Below are positions 43,933 to 55,895 of a DNA stretch of 64,000 nt, piece by piece. The number at the start of each line of letters is the position of its first letter. Within the stretch, counting starts at the first letter, position 1. The position numbers and the translations under genes are program-made. Origin of the DNA: Rhipidocladum racemiflorum. Taxonomy: Eukaryota > Streptophyta > Magnoliopsida > Poales > Poaceae. Where the stretch lies: NCBI GenBank assembly GCA_036346355.1, contig CM070577.1, positions 48,556,309-48,620,308 of the forward strand, in the 5' to 3' direction. The notes under the pieces were generated by a model. It was not told where the DNA came from. It made no database searches and was given only the letters and a program-made list of their open reading frames with translations.

Positions 43933-45364
43933 GGATTAGTCATAAATTTCTCACCGACCTTACCGGACTAGTTATGACTTTCTCACCGACAAGGCCAGTT
44001 TTCATGCCATGTATGCAACATATGTCTTAATCATAAACAACTTGCATATAAATTCAACTAATCATTGCATAGCCTCATAATACACCATTTTCATCATGTC
44101 GCAAGCAAGAGTCAATCATGGCATCATATCATAAAAACATGTGTAAACCATCTCATAATCAAACCTTACGGCTACCTAAGCCGCAACCACTACAATACAC
44201 TTGCCTTAACCGCGGGCGACGGATTGGCGAGAGGATGAGGGCACTCCCGGGGTCACACCACCTGCACAAAGGTACCACACACTCAAAACGTTCCCTCAAA
44301 ATAGTACAAGAACGATCCCCTACCCCGACTTTGCAAACCACCCCTAAAACCCGAAAACAGAGAATCTGTCCCTATGGAACAGCGGGCTTCCAACTAGCAT
44401 GACTTAAGTTCTAGGACTCCAAATTAAGTAAACGAGTACATTTTCTTGAAGCACAAGAAATTTAATAGTTTTTTCTAAGTATTGGGAAAAACTGATTCGG
44501 CTTCTAAAATTGCCTAATCCACAGATCAACACGATCTGTCCCAAACACATCACAGTTTTGAACACGTTCGGTAAAACAACCATAACTTTCAAACGGTTTA
44601 TCGAAATTACACGTTATTGGTGTCCACTGAAAGGTATTGAAATTATCTACAACTTTCTCAACATATGGTCGACCAGAAAACGCATCTATAATTGCAAAAT
44701 CTCAAACCCTAGGTTGGACGTCCAATCTGCCCGAAACAGAACGCCATGCAATCTCTAGTTTTCATCAATTCTATCCAATCGCAGCACCACCTTTCGATCT
44801 AAACACACCAAAACCACCTCTAGATCAGCACCTAGTCCATCCCCAAAGATTACCTATAGCCATACCTTCGCCTGACGAACGACGAATCGACGAACGGCGA
44901 ATCTTCTCCTCCTGTTCCCCCGATCTCCTTCCTCGCTCCGAATCCGCCAGATCTCCTCGTCGCGGAGTTTTCCAATGGAGATGACAGTAGGGTGGAGGGG
45001 TGAGGATCTCTCCTAGGCCGGCTAGGGGGGTGGAGAGGAGAGGGAAGGTGGAGGCGCAAGAGGGAGGAGGGAGGGGCGCACAGCAAGGAGGAGGTGGGGG
45101 TGGCGGCGGCTAGGTGGGGAGGAGGGGAGGGAGGCACATGGGGGGAGGGGTGGAGCGCATGGCAGCCCCTTGCTGCCCTAATCCCTCTCTCACTTGGGCC
45201 AAGGGCCTCCCACATCCGGCCCACGAAGTTCCCCCAAGCCCACAATTCCCCCGGAAGGCCCAATTTCCCCGAAAACGGCCCGGAAACGCGATTTAAGCTC
45301 ATACCGTAAGGTTTTATTCGCTAATAACACAATTTATAATGTCACGCCATTCCGTAGTGTCACA
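43933..45364 (-). repeat. LTR F3, inverted relative to F2, 3' part missing
   Basis: The start in element orientation is TGTGACACTACGG at 45364. It breaks off at ...GACTAATCC where F2 ends, which fits F2 having inserted into F3. The exon boundaries are conserved (donor AGGCGAAG/GTATGG, exon 2 with GTTAAG/GCAAGT). Confidence 0.75.
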
Positions 45365-46139
45365 TATATGTCTAGGCCACTCGTGTGATATGATTAAGGA
45401 AGTGCATGGCCATACCGTGATTGAGAAGTGAATCACAACTTATTAATATATCACGGATACGAGAGATGGATTGAACTGTCAAAGGATGACATGATTCTCG
45501 CTTTGAGTTTGATCTTCATATAGTTTGGCCAAGGGATTATTACATCAATACTTTGATCATATGCGTTTGGGAGTTGCCATGCTCTACAAGGAGCCGCTAC
45601 TGACTATTGGATTACAAAAGGGTTTTCCGAATCTATGTCCAAATGCGCATAAACCTATAGGGTCACACACTTAATGGGCTGGGACGCATTAATTCGGATT
45701 GCATCCGTAATTAATTGACCTCATGGGCTTAATGTGCTGATGGGCCCTAGCTTAGGGTTTTGTCGCGTGGCTATATAAGGAGAGGAGAAGGGTGGGCATC
45801 ACAAAAATCTTTTACCCAGAACCCTAGCCTCCACATCTCGTTGCCCCTGTCGAGCGACACGGTGCTTGCACGCCGACGCATGGCGTTCCATCCCCGAACG
45901 TGTGGACTGCTGCTGCTACTACGACGTGGAGAAGACGATACAAGGCAAGGACGATCCAAGGCAAGGATGATCTACGGCGAGGACGATCCACGCCGAGAAC
46001 GATCCACTACATCAACGCGCGAAGGATTCTGCAACTGCACGTCTAGTGGTAATCTATTCTGTGATCCACTTCTTGCGAGTAGCTTTCTAGTTATGTGGTA
46101 GAAATTTTAATTTACGCTACAGTAGCATACGGTGTTCCT
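45365..46139 (+). repeat. fragment of a copia-type LTR
   Basis: Words such as GATATGATTAAGGAAGTG and GGGTCACACACTTAATGGG, then a TATA box (CTATATAAGG at 45771-45780) and CTAGTGGTAATC, are typical of grass Tork/Angela-like LTRs. No coding region is attached. F3 cuts its left side. Confidence 0.55.
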
Positions 46140-47033
46140 CTTCACTAACAAAAAAGAACATGCTTGCATAGGTACAACATTGTAATCAGCATAATCATAA
46201 TATAAACCAATAGAAAAGTGTACTATCACAAAGCGAGTTACCTTCAGCTTACCACAAGAATTAAACCATTGAGTGTAGTAAGGGTGAGGGTGCTGATTGG
46301 TGGTTTAGCCAAGCTTCTCGATGATGTCCATACTTGCAAGATTGTTGCAACTTTCTCCATCAATGATGACTCTGCACGAACGCTTGTGGATGACGAACTT
46401 CGTTTGGAATAGATTGTAATGTTGATTTTGTTCAGCATGCTCCATTTGTGCACTAAGCACATGCTTGACAATGATGCGCAAATATTTATCTATAATTTCA
46501 GCACCATATTGGTGCTCTTTGTGTTCATATTTTTATTCGTCACCTACGGGATCAGTTGCAAGAATAGTATATTCTTCCTCAACATTACTAGCTGAAGTAT
46601 ACTCACCATTATCTTTTATGAGGAGAGCTTGCTTGCTAGGGGTTCACTCATCACATGACTGTAGCTCTTGCAGCTATGGCATTGTATTTCTCGTGCTCTT
46701 CCCATTAAAGCAACAATGAATGAACTTTGTATGGGGTCATGTGTCGTGCTCTTGCTTATTTTAGGTGCACATGAAGGAGTAGTGGAAGTAGTGGGACGTT
46801 GGTTGTTATGGGAGGAACATGCAAAGGCTTGGATGGAAGTGTTGGATGAAGCCTTTGATTGCACTGGATTGAAACAACTTGCAAAAGAACCTTCAAAATT
46901 TCCTTGTGTCTTGTATTTTCATCCATGTACTTCTCTTTCAGCTTTACAAGCAACATGAAACAAGCGAGTGATAGAATTGTACACCTTATAATCAAGTATA
47001 TCCTGAATTTCATGGTTTAAACCACCCAAAAAT
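46140..47033 (-). pseudogene. gag C-terminus and protease scrap (H3) of a gypsy element
   Basis: On the minus strand it follows H2 step by step: GGLNHEIQDILDYKVYNSI (Gag), a damaged zinc knuckle CHSCKSYSHVM, SAQMEHAEQ, a protease remnant VIIDGESCNNLAS, and DYADYNVVPMQACSF. Several stops interrupt it. F4 inserted in its Gag at 47034. Confidence 0.72.
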
Positions 47034-49122
47034 TGTGACACTACGGGATGGTGTGACGTTATAAAATGTGAAATCGGAGGTTGAAACCGTACGGTATGAG
47101 GTTTATTTGCATTTCCGGGCCGATTCCGGGAGTTTGGGCCTTTCCGGGGAAGTTTGGGCCTAAGGGAAAGGGTCGTGGGCCTTAGTGGGCAGGTGTTTGA
47201 GTCCATGTGGGAGTGGGAGACCAGCGTGGGCTGGTTGGTGTGCCTCCCCCTGCCCTTATTTGCGCCCCACCCCCTGCCCTTGCGCGCCTCGCCATGCCCT
47301 AGCCGCCCCCTCACCTCCCCCACCTCCCGTTGTGTGCGCCGCCCCCCCATCCTCTCCATTGCACCACCACCCCTCTCCTCTCCTCTCCACCATCCTTGCT
47401 ACCCTAGGGGAGTCCTCCACCTCACCACCCCGCTGATCCGTCCATTGGAGCGCTCCGCGACGAGGAGATCCGGTGGATTTGGAGCGAGGAAGGAGATCGC
47501 GTGAACCGGGAGGAGATTCATCGGTTCATCGTTCGTGGGGCTAAGGTATGGCTAGGGGAATCCTTGGGGTTGGTCTAGGGGCAGTGCTAGAGGGTAATTG
47601 GATACTTTTAGATCAAGTGGTGGTGATGTAATTGGGTAGATTAGATGAAAACTAGAGTTTGCCACGTTCTCTGTTTCGGGTAGATTGTGTAGTCGACCTA
47701 GGGTTTGAGTTTTAGCGACTTTAGATTCGGAATTTGGTCGTCCTCCTATTAAAGAAGTTGTAGGTAACTTCAATACCTTTCATTGGACATAAAGTACGTC
47801 CAATTCCGCCTAGCCGTTTGAAAGTTATGCTCGATTTACCGAACGTGTTCAAATCTGTGACGTAGCTGGGACAACGTAGAGTTTTGTAGATTAGACAACT
47901 TTAGAGTCCGAATCAGCTTTTCCATATACTTAGAAAAAGTTAGGAAATTTCATAAGCTATGCGAGGATGTACTCTTTTAATTGATTCTGAGTCCTAGATC
48001 CGAAGTTATGATAGTTTGAAGTCTGCTGTCCCGGGGGGACAGATTCTCTGTTTTTCGTTTTCGGGAGTAGTTTGCGAAATCGTGGTAGATGGGCGATGGT
48101 GTACTGTTTTGTGGGCACGTTGTGATTGTGTGGCATCTATGTGCAGGTGGTGTGACCCTGGGAGTGCCCTCCTCATCCCGCCAATCCGTCGCCCGAGGTT
48201 AAGGCAAGTGTATTGGGATGGGTAGCATGTGGTTTATTTGCTTGTCTTGACTAGATGAAATTGTTTCCATGTTATGCTATCTTGCCATGCTTTGTATTTG
48301 CCATGATATGATAAAAAGGGTATTTTAAGATGCTATGCAATGGTTTATGGTTAATGATTATGGCATATGTTGCATACATGGCATGAAACTTGGCCCGGTC
48401 GGTGAGAACATCATAACTATTCTGGTAAGGTCGGTGAGAAAGTTCTGACTATTCCGGAGCACCATGGATGTAAGACCTACCTCGTGATTCCACCCACGTG
48501 GTGAGTGGAAGCGAGGAGTAGGCACCCTCCATCTACGGGATGGAAGGGGGACGTGGGTGCACGCCGACCGGTGTGCACTCGGCAATACCGGTATTTGCGT
48601 CGAGGAGACATGTGCATTGCATTGCATTGTAGACATGATGATGATGATGATGAAATGATTTCAATGAGGTTGAGATATGAAAATGATGTTGCATATGAAG
48701 TATGACTTAATCATGATGTTAAGTTTGTTATGTAGTAATGATAATATTGAATTGTTCTGTTTGACCCATTGCAATATACTTGCTGAGTGATGAACTCACG
48801 CTTGTGTTTTATGTTGTTTTAGGTACCATGACACCGGCATGTGGGAAGGGAAAATAGCTACACATCTTCACGTAGTTCTAGTCACATTTACCAATTTAAG
48901 TCATGATCATAATAAGAGCCATGAACTTGGTGTATCGAATAATTTTAGTATGCTTGTGATCCTTATTTGCTTAGCTATAGATTATGAAGTGGTTGGATTT
49001 GGTTTTATTGGTTTATGTTGATGCTTTATCCATTTATATTGCTGCTTTAGATGTCTTATGTTATGATATATCTTGCCATGTTATTGCTATTGCTTCAATT
49101 CATGTTAAAACAAAGGAGATGC
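47034..49122 (+). repeat. LTR F4, 3' end missing
   Basis: It starts TGTGACACTACGGGATGG. Exon 1 donor GCTAAG/GTATGG is near 47545, exon 2 near 48150-48205 with GTTAAG/GCAAGT, then TTGCTGAGTGATGAACTC and a U-rich AG. It ends inside the last ~120 bp of the LTR, where H1 coding sequence begins. Confidence 0.75.
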
Positions 49123-49303
49123 TGATGAGGACATCACTCCTTTGGATACATGCATGCATCATGGTCCTATCACACGAGCTCGTGCACGTCAATTAAATCA
49201 TGAGGTGAGCTCGTTTCTCGCTTTAACCCATAATAATGTTATTGAGGACGGGATGCTACTAAATATATGTGATGTCTTGCTGCTTAGGAACATGGGAGAA
49301 GCA
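49123..49303 (+). pseudogene. C-terminal tail of a gypsy pol (H1)
   Basis: The frame reads DEDITPLDTC, then GPITRARARQLNHEVSSFL and LLLRNMGEACQ, the conserved end of many grass gypsy polyproteins. It lies upstream of an LTR that is in turn followed by a PBS, so it belongs to a different copy from H2. Confidence 0.7.
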
Positions 49304-49916
49304 TGCCAAGTGCATCCAAAGTCGCTGCCAGGCGGCGACCAGTCGGTCGGGCGTCCAGGCGGGCGACTAGGCGGCAACCAGTCGGGCGACCAGCCGGTCG
49401 GGCGTCCAAGCAGCGACCAGTCGGGCGACCAGTCGGGCGACCAGCCAGTTGGGCAACCAGTCGGGCGACCAGCCCTAGGGCTGTTTTCCAGGTTGTGTGC
49501 GCCCCCACCCCACCAGCAGCACACAACTCTAGGGTTTGCCTCTCACGCCGCTCCCTCCTGCCATATATATATCCTGTAGCCGTCGCTTGAGGTTGGGTTT
49601 TGCTTAGTTTTGAACTAGACACATCGTCTATTTATCGCCGATCGTCGGTTTGTAGAACCCCAAGTTCGTATGCTTAATTTCAATCCGCAATTTGAGATTG
49701 CTCTTCTGCGTTCTTGCTTGTGTTCTCGATTCGCTTGCAGGTATAAGCCTTCTTAGCGAGGTCAACCGTGTTCGTGCGTGGTTGATAACCAATGGAGCCA
49801 TGGTGTAGCGATTGCAGGGTTCGGTCTGTTCGGATCTGAAGCCGGATCGTCAACGTCGAGTCTCCACCAATCGACTTACCTCTACCTATCGGAAGATCGG
49901 GCCACCGTGCGCATCA
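49304..49916 (+). repeat. LTR of element H, shared by H1 and H2
   Basis: The right end GCGCATCA is fixed by the PBS at 49919. I place the left end (TGCCAAGTG) after the purine-rich GGGAGAAG, with modest certainty. It includes a degenerate minisatellite (49330-49480; GGTCGGGCG/ACCAGTCGGGCG words) and a TATA-like TATATATATC near 49563. Confidence 0.5.
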
Positions 49917-49918
49917 AG

Positions 49919-49931
49919 TGGTATCAGAGCC
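49919..49931 (+). other. primer-binding site of H2
   Basis: TGGTATCAGAGCC two bases after the LTR end. Initiator tRNA-Met type. Confidence 0.85.
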
Positions 49932-51035
49932 AAGGTTTACTGATAGGTAACACTAGTTTCCCCATCTTTATCATTGCTGTCATCGTCCTAGTCCAGAAAA
50001 AAAAATTAGCATTAGAAAAAAAGAAAAGATTGATGATCTGTTCGTACTGTCCTACAACCCCTTGTGCCATTGCAATTTTCGTTTTCAGTTTGCTTTGTTG
50101 AATTAATGTCCATGGTCATCGTCTTGTTACTGGTTGTAGTCATGAAACTAAGATCTGGTTTGACGTCTGTCTGCTGCCCTAGATCAACCCACCACAACCG
50201 ATGCCCGAAAACCAAACCGAGTCCTACTCGGTTTGCCCTCGCGATCCGCCTTGCGTAATCTGTCCCGCACCGCAAGCCCTAGATAGGTCGCGAGCCGCCT
50301 TGTGTCAACTGCCCAGCCACCGCTAGCCTTTCTTTCTTAAGCCGCAGTCCTATCTTTTGCTTAACCCTAACAGGAACCGTAGAAAAGAAGTGAAGCCCGA
50401 GCTAGACCCAATCTACTTTTTTTGTTTCGAAGGGGACGATGACGCGCACGTGAAAATCTCACATCTTTAGACCTGTGCATTTTTAGACCCTCAAAAAAAG
50501 CTTCTAAGACTGAGTTTCGTCGCCCGAAAGTTTGTTGTACCATTTTTGTCAATTCTTTCGGGCATCTATTTACTGTCATCTGTTGCTCCAAATTGTGAGG
50601 TTTTTGTTTCTCCTCTGAGTTAAGAGGTATATATATTTGTGATAGAAGAAAAAAAAAGTGAAAAAAAAACAGAGAGAAGAGAAAGAGGAGAAGCAAAAAG
50701 GAGACGAAGAGAAGGAGAAAAACAGAATTGCTTGCATTCTTTGAGTCCTTTGTACTTCAGTTTATCCCTAGCCTGGTTGAACTAGTTCTAGTAACACATT
50801 TAGGCCAGCAATTGCGATAAGTACTTTGGACATTTATTCAGCTTTGCTATTCTGTTTTCGATAACTGCTTATTCCTTTGCTACCTAATATAGCCTTCCAA
50901 GCTCCACATACTTCTTATCAGTTCAGGTCCGACCTTGCAATCGCCTCGCTTATGCTCTACTCATGGTATCACGAACCAGCCACCGGTTGCACCTTCCTGT
51001 TGCGTTGGTAAGAACACTTGTAAGAGCGTGGTAAG

Positions 51036-51304
51036 TAGGGATGTAAGTGGGCTTGTTTGAGGTGGCCGGCATCACCCGCTTCATGAATACCAGGAAGTCC
51101 ACAACACTGCTCATGATCTCCCACGCGGCATCTGGGGAGGAGGTGACAACCACCGGGAACTCGCAGAACCGGAGTATCATGATTGGGCCATGACGATTAT
51201 CATATTCTTTTTCTCGTTCCCCTCCTCGAGCAGCGCAGTGGACTTCTTGGTCTTCTAGAAGCGGGTGATGCAGGTCACCGCTAACAAGCCCACTTACATC
51301 CCTA
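51036..51304. mobile_element. 269-bp nonautonomous hAT-type element with a captured gene fragment
   Basis: Terminal inverted repeats start TAGGGATGTAAGTGGGC. The first 22 bp are perfect, and weaker pairing extends to about 67 bp on each side (51036-51102 and 51238-51304). Perfect 8-bp target duplications GTGGTAAG flank it (51028-51035 and 51305-51312), the length made by hAT transposases. The middle 135 bp contain a P450-like piece. Confidence 0.9.
51112..51192 (-). pseudogene. captured cytochrome P450 fragment
   Basis: The minus-strand frame reads HGPIMILRFCEFPVVVTSS followed by PDAAWEIM. This matches the N-terminal region of plant CYP71-type P450s, where HGPLMLLRLGE and VVVASS..AARE are typical. 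Only 27 codons are present, with no haem-binding region, so it cannot be functional. It sits between the inverted repeats of the hAT-type element. The assignment rests on motif recognition alone. Confidence 0.7.
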
Positions 51305-51412
51305 GTGGTAAGGCGCTTGAGAGATAAGGAATCCACCTTCTGCTACCAAAGTAGTTGATAGGGATTATACCACTAATTGTCTTTGTTTCCTTTGTCTTTC
51401 TTTCAACTAACA

Positions 51413-52780
51413 ATGGCAGGTGTTGAGGAAGATGAGTGTGTTACACGGAATGAGCTTAACAACGCGCTAAATGACATGAATGCAAACATCGCAAGGATCG
51501 TACAAGATAATGAACACAGATTGGAGAGGATAGAGCGAAGCATCGCCAATCTTCTTACCAGGTTGGAGGATTTTGAGAGACAGCCGCCTCCCAATGGAGC
51601 TCGTAGAGTGGAAAATCAAGAAGACTCTATCATGGGAGATGATGTGGATGGAGAAGACAACGCTCGTGCCACTGCACAAGATGTACGGCAACAACGACGC
51701 CTGAATCACAACCGTCAAGGTATGGGAGGTAATAACTCTAATCACCGCAATGATGACCCTTTTTCTAAAGTTAAATTTACCATACCCTCTTTTTCTGGAA
51801 CATATGATCGATGCTGAAGCTTATTTAAATTGGGAAATAACTATTGAGCAAAAATTTAACTCCCATTTAGTTCCTAAAGTACAAAGAGTCAAACAAGCTA
51901 CTAGTGAGTTCAAAGACTTTGCTATCATTTGGTGGAATGAAGTAGTGAATTCTGGCTTACAACCTGATACATGGGATAGATTAAAGCGAGCTATGCGTAG
52001 CAGATTTGTTCCCCCTTCTTACAAACGTGATTTACGTAAGAAATTGCAACGCTTGAATCAAGGTAATAGATATGTTGAGGAATACTATCAAGAGCTACAA
52101 ATATGCATGTTGCGTTGTGAGGTATTTGAGGATGAAGAAGATAAGATGGCTCGTTTTTATGGGGGTTTACGATGTGAAATCCAGGACATAATTGATTACA
52201 AAGAATACAATAACATCAATAGATTGTTCCAGCTTGCTATGTTGGCAGAAAAAGAATTGCAGGGAAGACAACAAAGGACACGGAGCAACTTTGGTGGTGT
52301 ATCGGTGCAAAGATCGACATCAGCAGCGCACCTCCACCTTCTTCCACTCAGCCTGCTGCCCCCTCCACGAGTAGGGCGCGTTCAGCAGCACCATCACCGT
52401 CACGAGTACCTGAGGTGAGTAAATCTAACAATGTGTAGGTGCCCACAAAGAGCTCGTCATCGGTTGCTTCCACAGGTCGTACCACTGGAATTGTATGCCA
52501 CCAATGCAAGGGAATGGGCCATGTCATGAAGGATTGCCCAAGTCGTCGAGCGTACATTGCAACAGAAGGTGGGTACATTAGTGCTAGTGATGTTGAGGAT
52601 GAAAATGTTCTTGCAGCTAACCTTGCAGATAATGGGGTTGACCATGAGACGGACGATGATGACGAGGAGATTTTAGGGACCGCTGCCACCGATAATTATA
52701 GGACAATCATTGTGCAACGAGTGTTGAGCGCTCAAATGGAGCAAGCGGACAAGCTATAATGCCATAACTTGTTTCAGATG
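51413..52780 (+). pseudogene. gag of element H2
   Basis: The start MAGVEEDECVTRNELNN is followed by a coiled region. At about 51805 a 4-base insertion (CGAT) shifts the frame; the downstream frame continues AEAYLNWEITIEQKF and WWNEVV. A second frame change near 52310 and a TAG at 52436-52438 follow. A complete zinc knuckle CHQCKGMGHVMKDC lies near 52500, and an acidic linker ends SAQMEQADKL with a stop. The order is normal for gypsy elements. At least four disabling changes are visible. Confidence 0.8.
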
Positions 52781-55471
52781 TACCTCATCGTTAAGGACCG
52801 TCGTGTTCGTGTCATGATTGATGGTGGAAGCAGCAATAACTTGGTGAGTTCAGATTTGGCTGAGAAGCTTTGCTTGCCCACACGTGCACACCCTCATCCC
52901 TACCATATTCAATGGTTCAATAACAGCGGTAAGGTGAAGGTAACACAAACCGCGAGAGTACAATTTTCCATTGGAACATACCATGATTTTGCTGATTTTG
53001 ATGTAGTGCCTATGCAAGCATGTTCACTTTTGTTAGGCCGTCCATGGGAATTTGATACTGATGCAAGTCATCATGGTAGAAGTAATAAATACACTCTTAT
53101 GCACAAAGGGAAGAAAATCACTTTGCTCCCTATGACCCCTGCTGAAATTGTGCAATCTGACAAGGAGAGAGCTAAAAATGAGAGAAAAGAGAGCGCACTT
53201 GAATATGAAAATCAACAAGTAGCTAAAAATATTTTCCCACCTAAGAAAGACAAGAAAGAACCTAGTTCTAGGTCCGAGGGAAGTAAATTGAAGGGTGGTG
53301 TTATGCTTGCTACAAAATCCGATCTTGCTGAAATTAATGAGAATGATGCACCATGCTATGCTTTGATATGCAAAGAAGCTTTATTTTCATTTCATGATAT
53401 GTCTAGCTCTTTGCCTCCTGCTGTCACTAACCTTTTGCAGGAGTATGAGGATATGTTCCCAGCTGAGATACCCCCGGAGCTGCCACCTATTCGAGGTATT
53501 GAGCACCAAATCGACTTGATCCCGGGAGCAACTTTGCCAAACCGTGCTGCATATAGGACAAATCCGGAGGAGACTAAGGAAATACAGCGACAAGTCCAAG
53601 AGCTTTTGGACCGAGGGTACGTACGACAGAGCCTTAGTCCATGTGCCATTCCTGTTCTCTTAGTTCCTAAGAAAGACGGTAGTTGGCATATGTGTGTGGA
53701 TTGTAGAGCCATTAACAATATTACGATAAGGTATCGTCATCCTATCCCTAGGTTAGACGACATGCTTGATGAATTGAGTGGTTCTATTCTCTACTATTCT
53801 AAAGCAGCACTTGGTGGCAGTGGTCCGTTCTTCCCACGTCATTAATTGCCCTGCTTAATTGCCCTACTTAATTGCCCTACGCAAGAAACGAAGCGTTGCT
53901 TTAATTAGCCAGCTTTCGCAAGAAATGAAGCGTTAAAGATAGATGTTTGATCTTGTGAAATAATTTTTTTTATTTTTTAATCTTTATTTTTCGTTATCAA
54001 TTTTGTTTTTCGTAGCAACGCACGGGCATGTAACTAGTATTTTCTCAAAGGTTGACTTGCGTAGTGGATGCCACCAAATTATAATGAAATTGGGCGACGA
54101 ATGGAAAACAGCATTTAAGACTAAGTTCAGCTTATATGAGTGGTTAGTCATGCCTTTTGGATTAACTAACGCACCTAGCACTTTCATGCGATTGATGAAC
54201 GAAGTTTTACGTGCTTTCATTGGTAAATTTGTGATGGTCTACTTTGATGATATCTTGATATATAGAAAGTCTCATGAAGAACATGTGGAACAACTGCGTG
54301 CTGTTTTTAATGCTTTGAGAGATGCACGTCTATTTGGTAACCTTGAGAAATGCGCCTTTTGCACTGATCAAGTCTCTTTTCTTTGCTATGTTGTTACCCC
54401 ACTGGGAATTGAAGTGGACGAAGCAAAAATTGAAGCCATAAATAGCTGGCCGACCCCTCAGACTGTCACCCAGGTGAGAAGCTTTCATGGTCTTGCCGGG
54501 TTCTATCGGCGTTTTGTTCGGGATTTCAGCACCTTCGCCGCCCCGCTAAATGAGTTGACAAAGAAAGGAGTAGCTTTCACATGGGGACCTGCACAAGAAA
54601 AAGCATTCAAATTGCTAAAAGAAAAGCTCACCCACGCTCCATTGCTCCAACTCCCTGATTTCGGTAAGACTTTTGAGATAGAATGTGATGCTAGTGGGAT
54701 TGGAGTAGGAGGCGTGCTAATTCAAGAAGGTAAGCCAGTTGCTTATTTCAATGAGAAATTGAGTGGTCCACATCTGAATTATTCTACTTATGATAAAGAA
54801 TTGTATGCTTTAGTGCATGTGCTTGAAACTTGGCAACATTATCTATGGCCTAAAGAATTTGTTATACATTCTGATCATGAATCATTGAAACATATTAGAA
54901 GTCAAGCTAAATTGAATAAACGACATGCTAAATGGGTAGAATATATTGAGTCTTTTCCATACATCATAAAACATAAGAAAGGAAAGGACAATGTGATTGT
55001 TGATGCACTTTCTAGACCTTACACCATGTTATCTCAACTTGACCACTAGATTTTTGGTTTAGAGACGATTAAGGATTTATATGCTACTGATTTGGACTTT
55101 AAGGAAGTGCATGAACATTGTAAAGAAGGGAAAACATGGAACAAATATGTTATGAATGATGGATTTCTCTATCGTGCTAACAAGCTATGCATTCCAGCTA
55201 GCTCCGTTCGTCTTTTGTTGTTGCAGGAGGCGCATGGAGGAGGTTTGATGGCACATTTTGGAGCAAAAAAGACTGAAGATGTGCTGGCCGGCCACTTCTT
55301 TTGGTCAAAGATGAGACGTGATGTCGAGCGCTATGTGTTACGCTGCACTACTTGCAATAAAGCTAAGTCTCGTTTAAATCCACATTGGCTTTATATGCCT
55401 CTTCCTATTCCTAGTATACCTTGGGAGGATATTTCTATGGACTTTGTTGTAGGATTACCTAGGACAAAGAG
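52781..55471 (+). pseudogene. protease-RT-RNase H-integrase of H2, truncated
   Basis: The protease motif is VMIDGGSSNNLVS. Reverse transcriptase begins KDGSWHMCVDCRAINN and is split by a 250-bp Helitron after ELSGSI. It resumes FSKVDLRSG and includes the catalytic VYFDDILIY. RNase H is seen as ECDASGIGVGGVLIQEG. A TAG at about 55047-55049 interrupts the frame before integrase, whose zinc-binding part CTTCNKAKSR and the start of the core MDFVVGLPRTK remain. At 55472 the frame is cut by LTR fragment I, so most of the integrase core is missing. Confidence 0.85.
53788..54037 (+). mobile_element. 250-bp nonautonomous Helitron inside the H2 reverse transcriptase
   Basis: It starts TCTCTACTATTCTAAAG and ends GCAACGCACGGGCATGTAACTAG, broken here as GCAACGCACGGGCATG then TAACTAG, the TC...CTAG ends typical of grass Helitrons. 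Removing it restores the RT frame exactly (ELSGSI-IFSK). Internal repeats are TTAATTGCCCT (three copies) and CGCAAGAAACGAAGCGTT (two variants). It makes no target duplication and has no coding sequence. Confidence 0.8.
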
Positions 55472-55895
55472 TGTGAGGAGCCGCCCAGACCGTCCTCGGG
55501 TTATTTGAATGCCCTGTCGCTCTCGTTGGATTTGGAGGCTAGCAACGGGTCGCCGATGGCGCTCACAGTGCTAGCACCCAAGCCCAAGCGAGGCAACAAA
55601 GATGCAAATCGAATAACTCGACAACAATCCCGGTATTCCCCCGGTATGCGACCCAAAACTCACCTAGGATCCCACATACCGGTTTCCAAGACCACATCAA
55701 CTCAATTTGCATAAAGGGGGCAACGAACGCGAAACTATAAAACCAAACGCAGCGCGGAAGCAAACACACGCAAAAAGACAATCCCGACAACCACAACCAA
55801 AACCCAACCCGAGAACCACACAAAAACAAAACACCAACCCAATCCGAACACGAGAAACACTAAGACCCAAAATTCTACGAAAATTCGACATGACC
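55472..55895. repeat. LTR-like fragment I
   Basis: It begins TGTGAGGAGCCGCCCAG in the middle of H2 integrase and is cut by B3 at 55896. The second part is A- and C-rich. No gene is seen. It is probably one end of another LTR, with the remainder beyond the right window edge. Confidence 0.4.

Larger units (their letters stand above)
49932..51412 (+). other. leader of H2 (no gene except an inserted hAT-type element)
   Basis: Noncoding, with A-rich and GA-rich tracts near 50640-50720. The 269-bp insertion at 51036-51304 is described separately. Confidence 0.6.

Noticed and set aside
51413..55471. H2 as a functional gypsy element
   Set aside because: It has frameshifts near 51805 and 52310, stops at 52436 and about 55047, a Helitron in reverse transcriptase and a truncated integrase.
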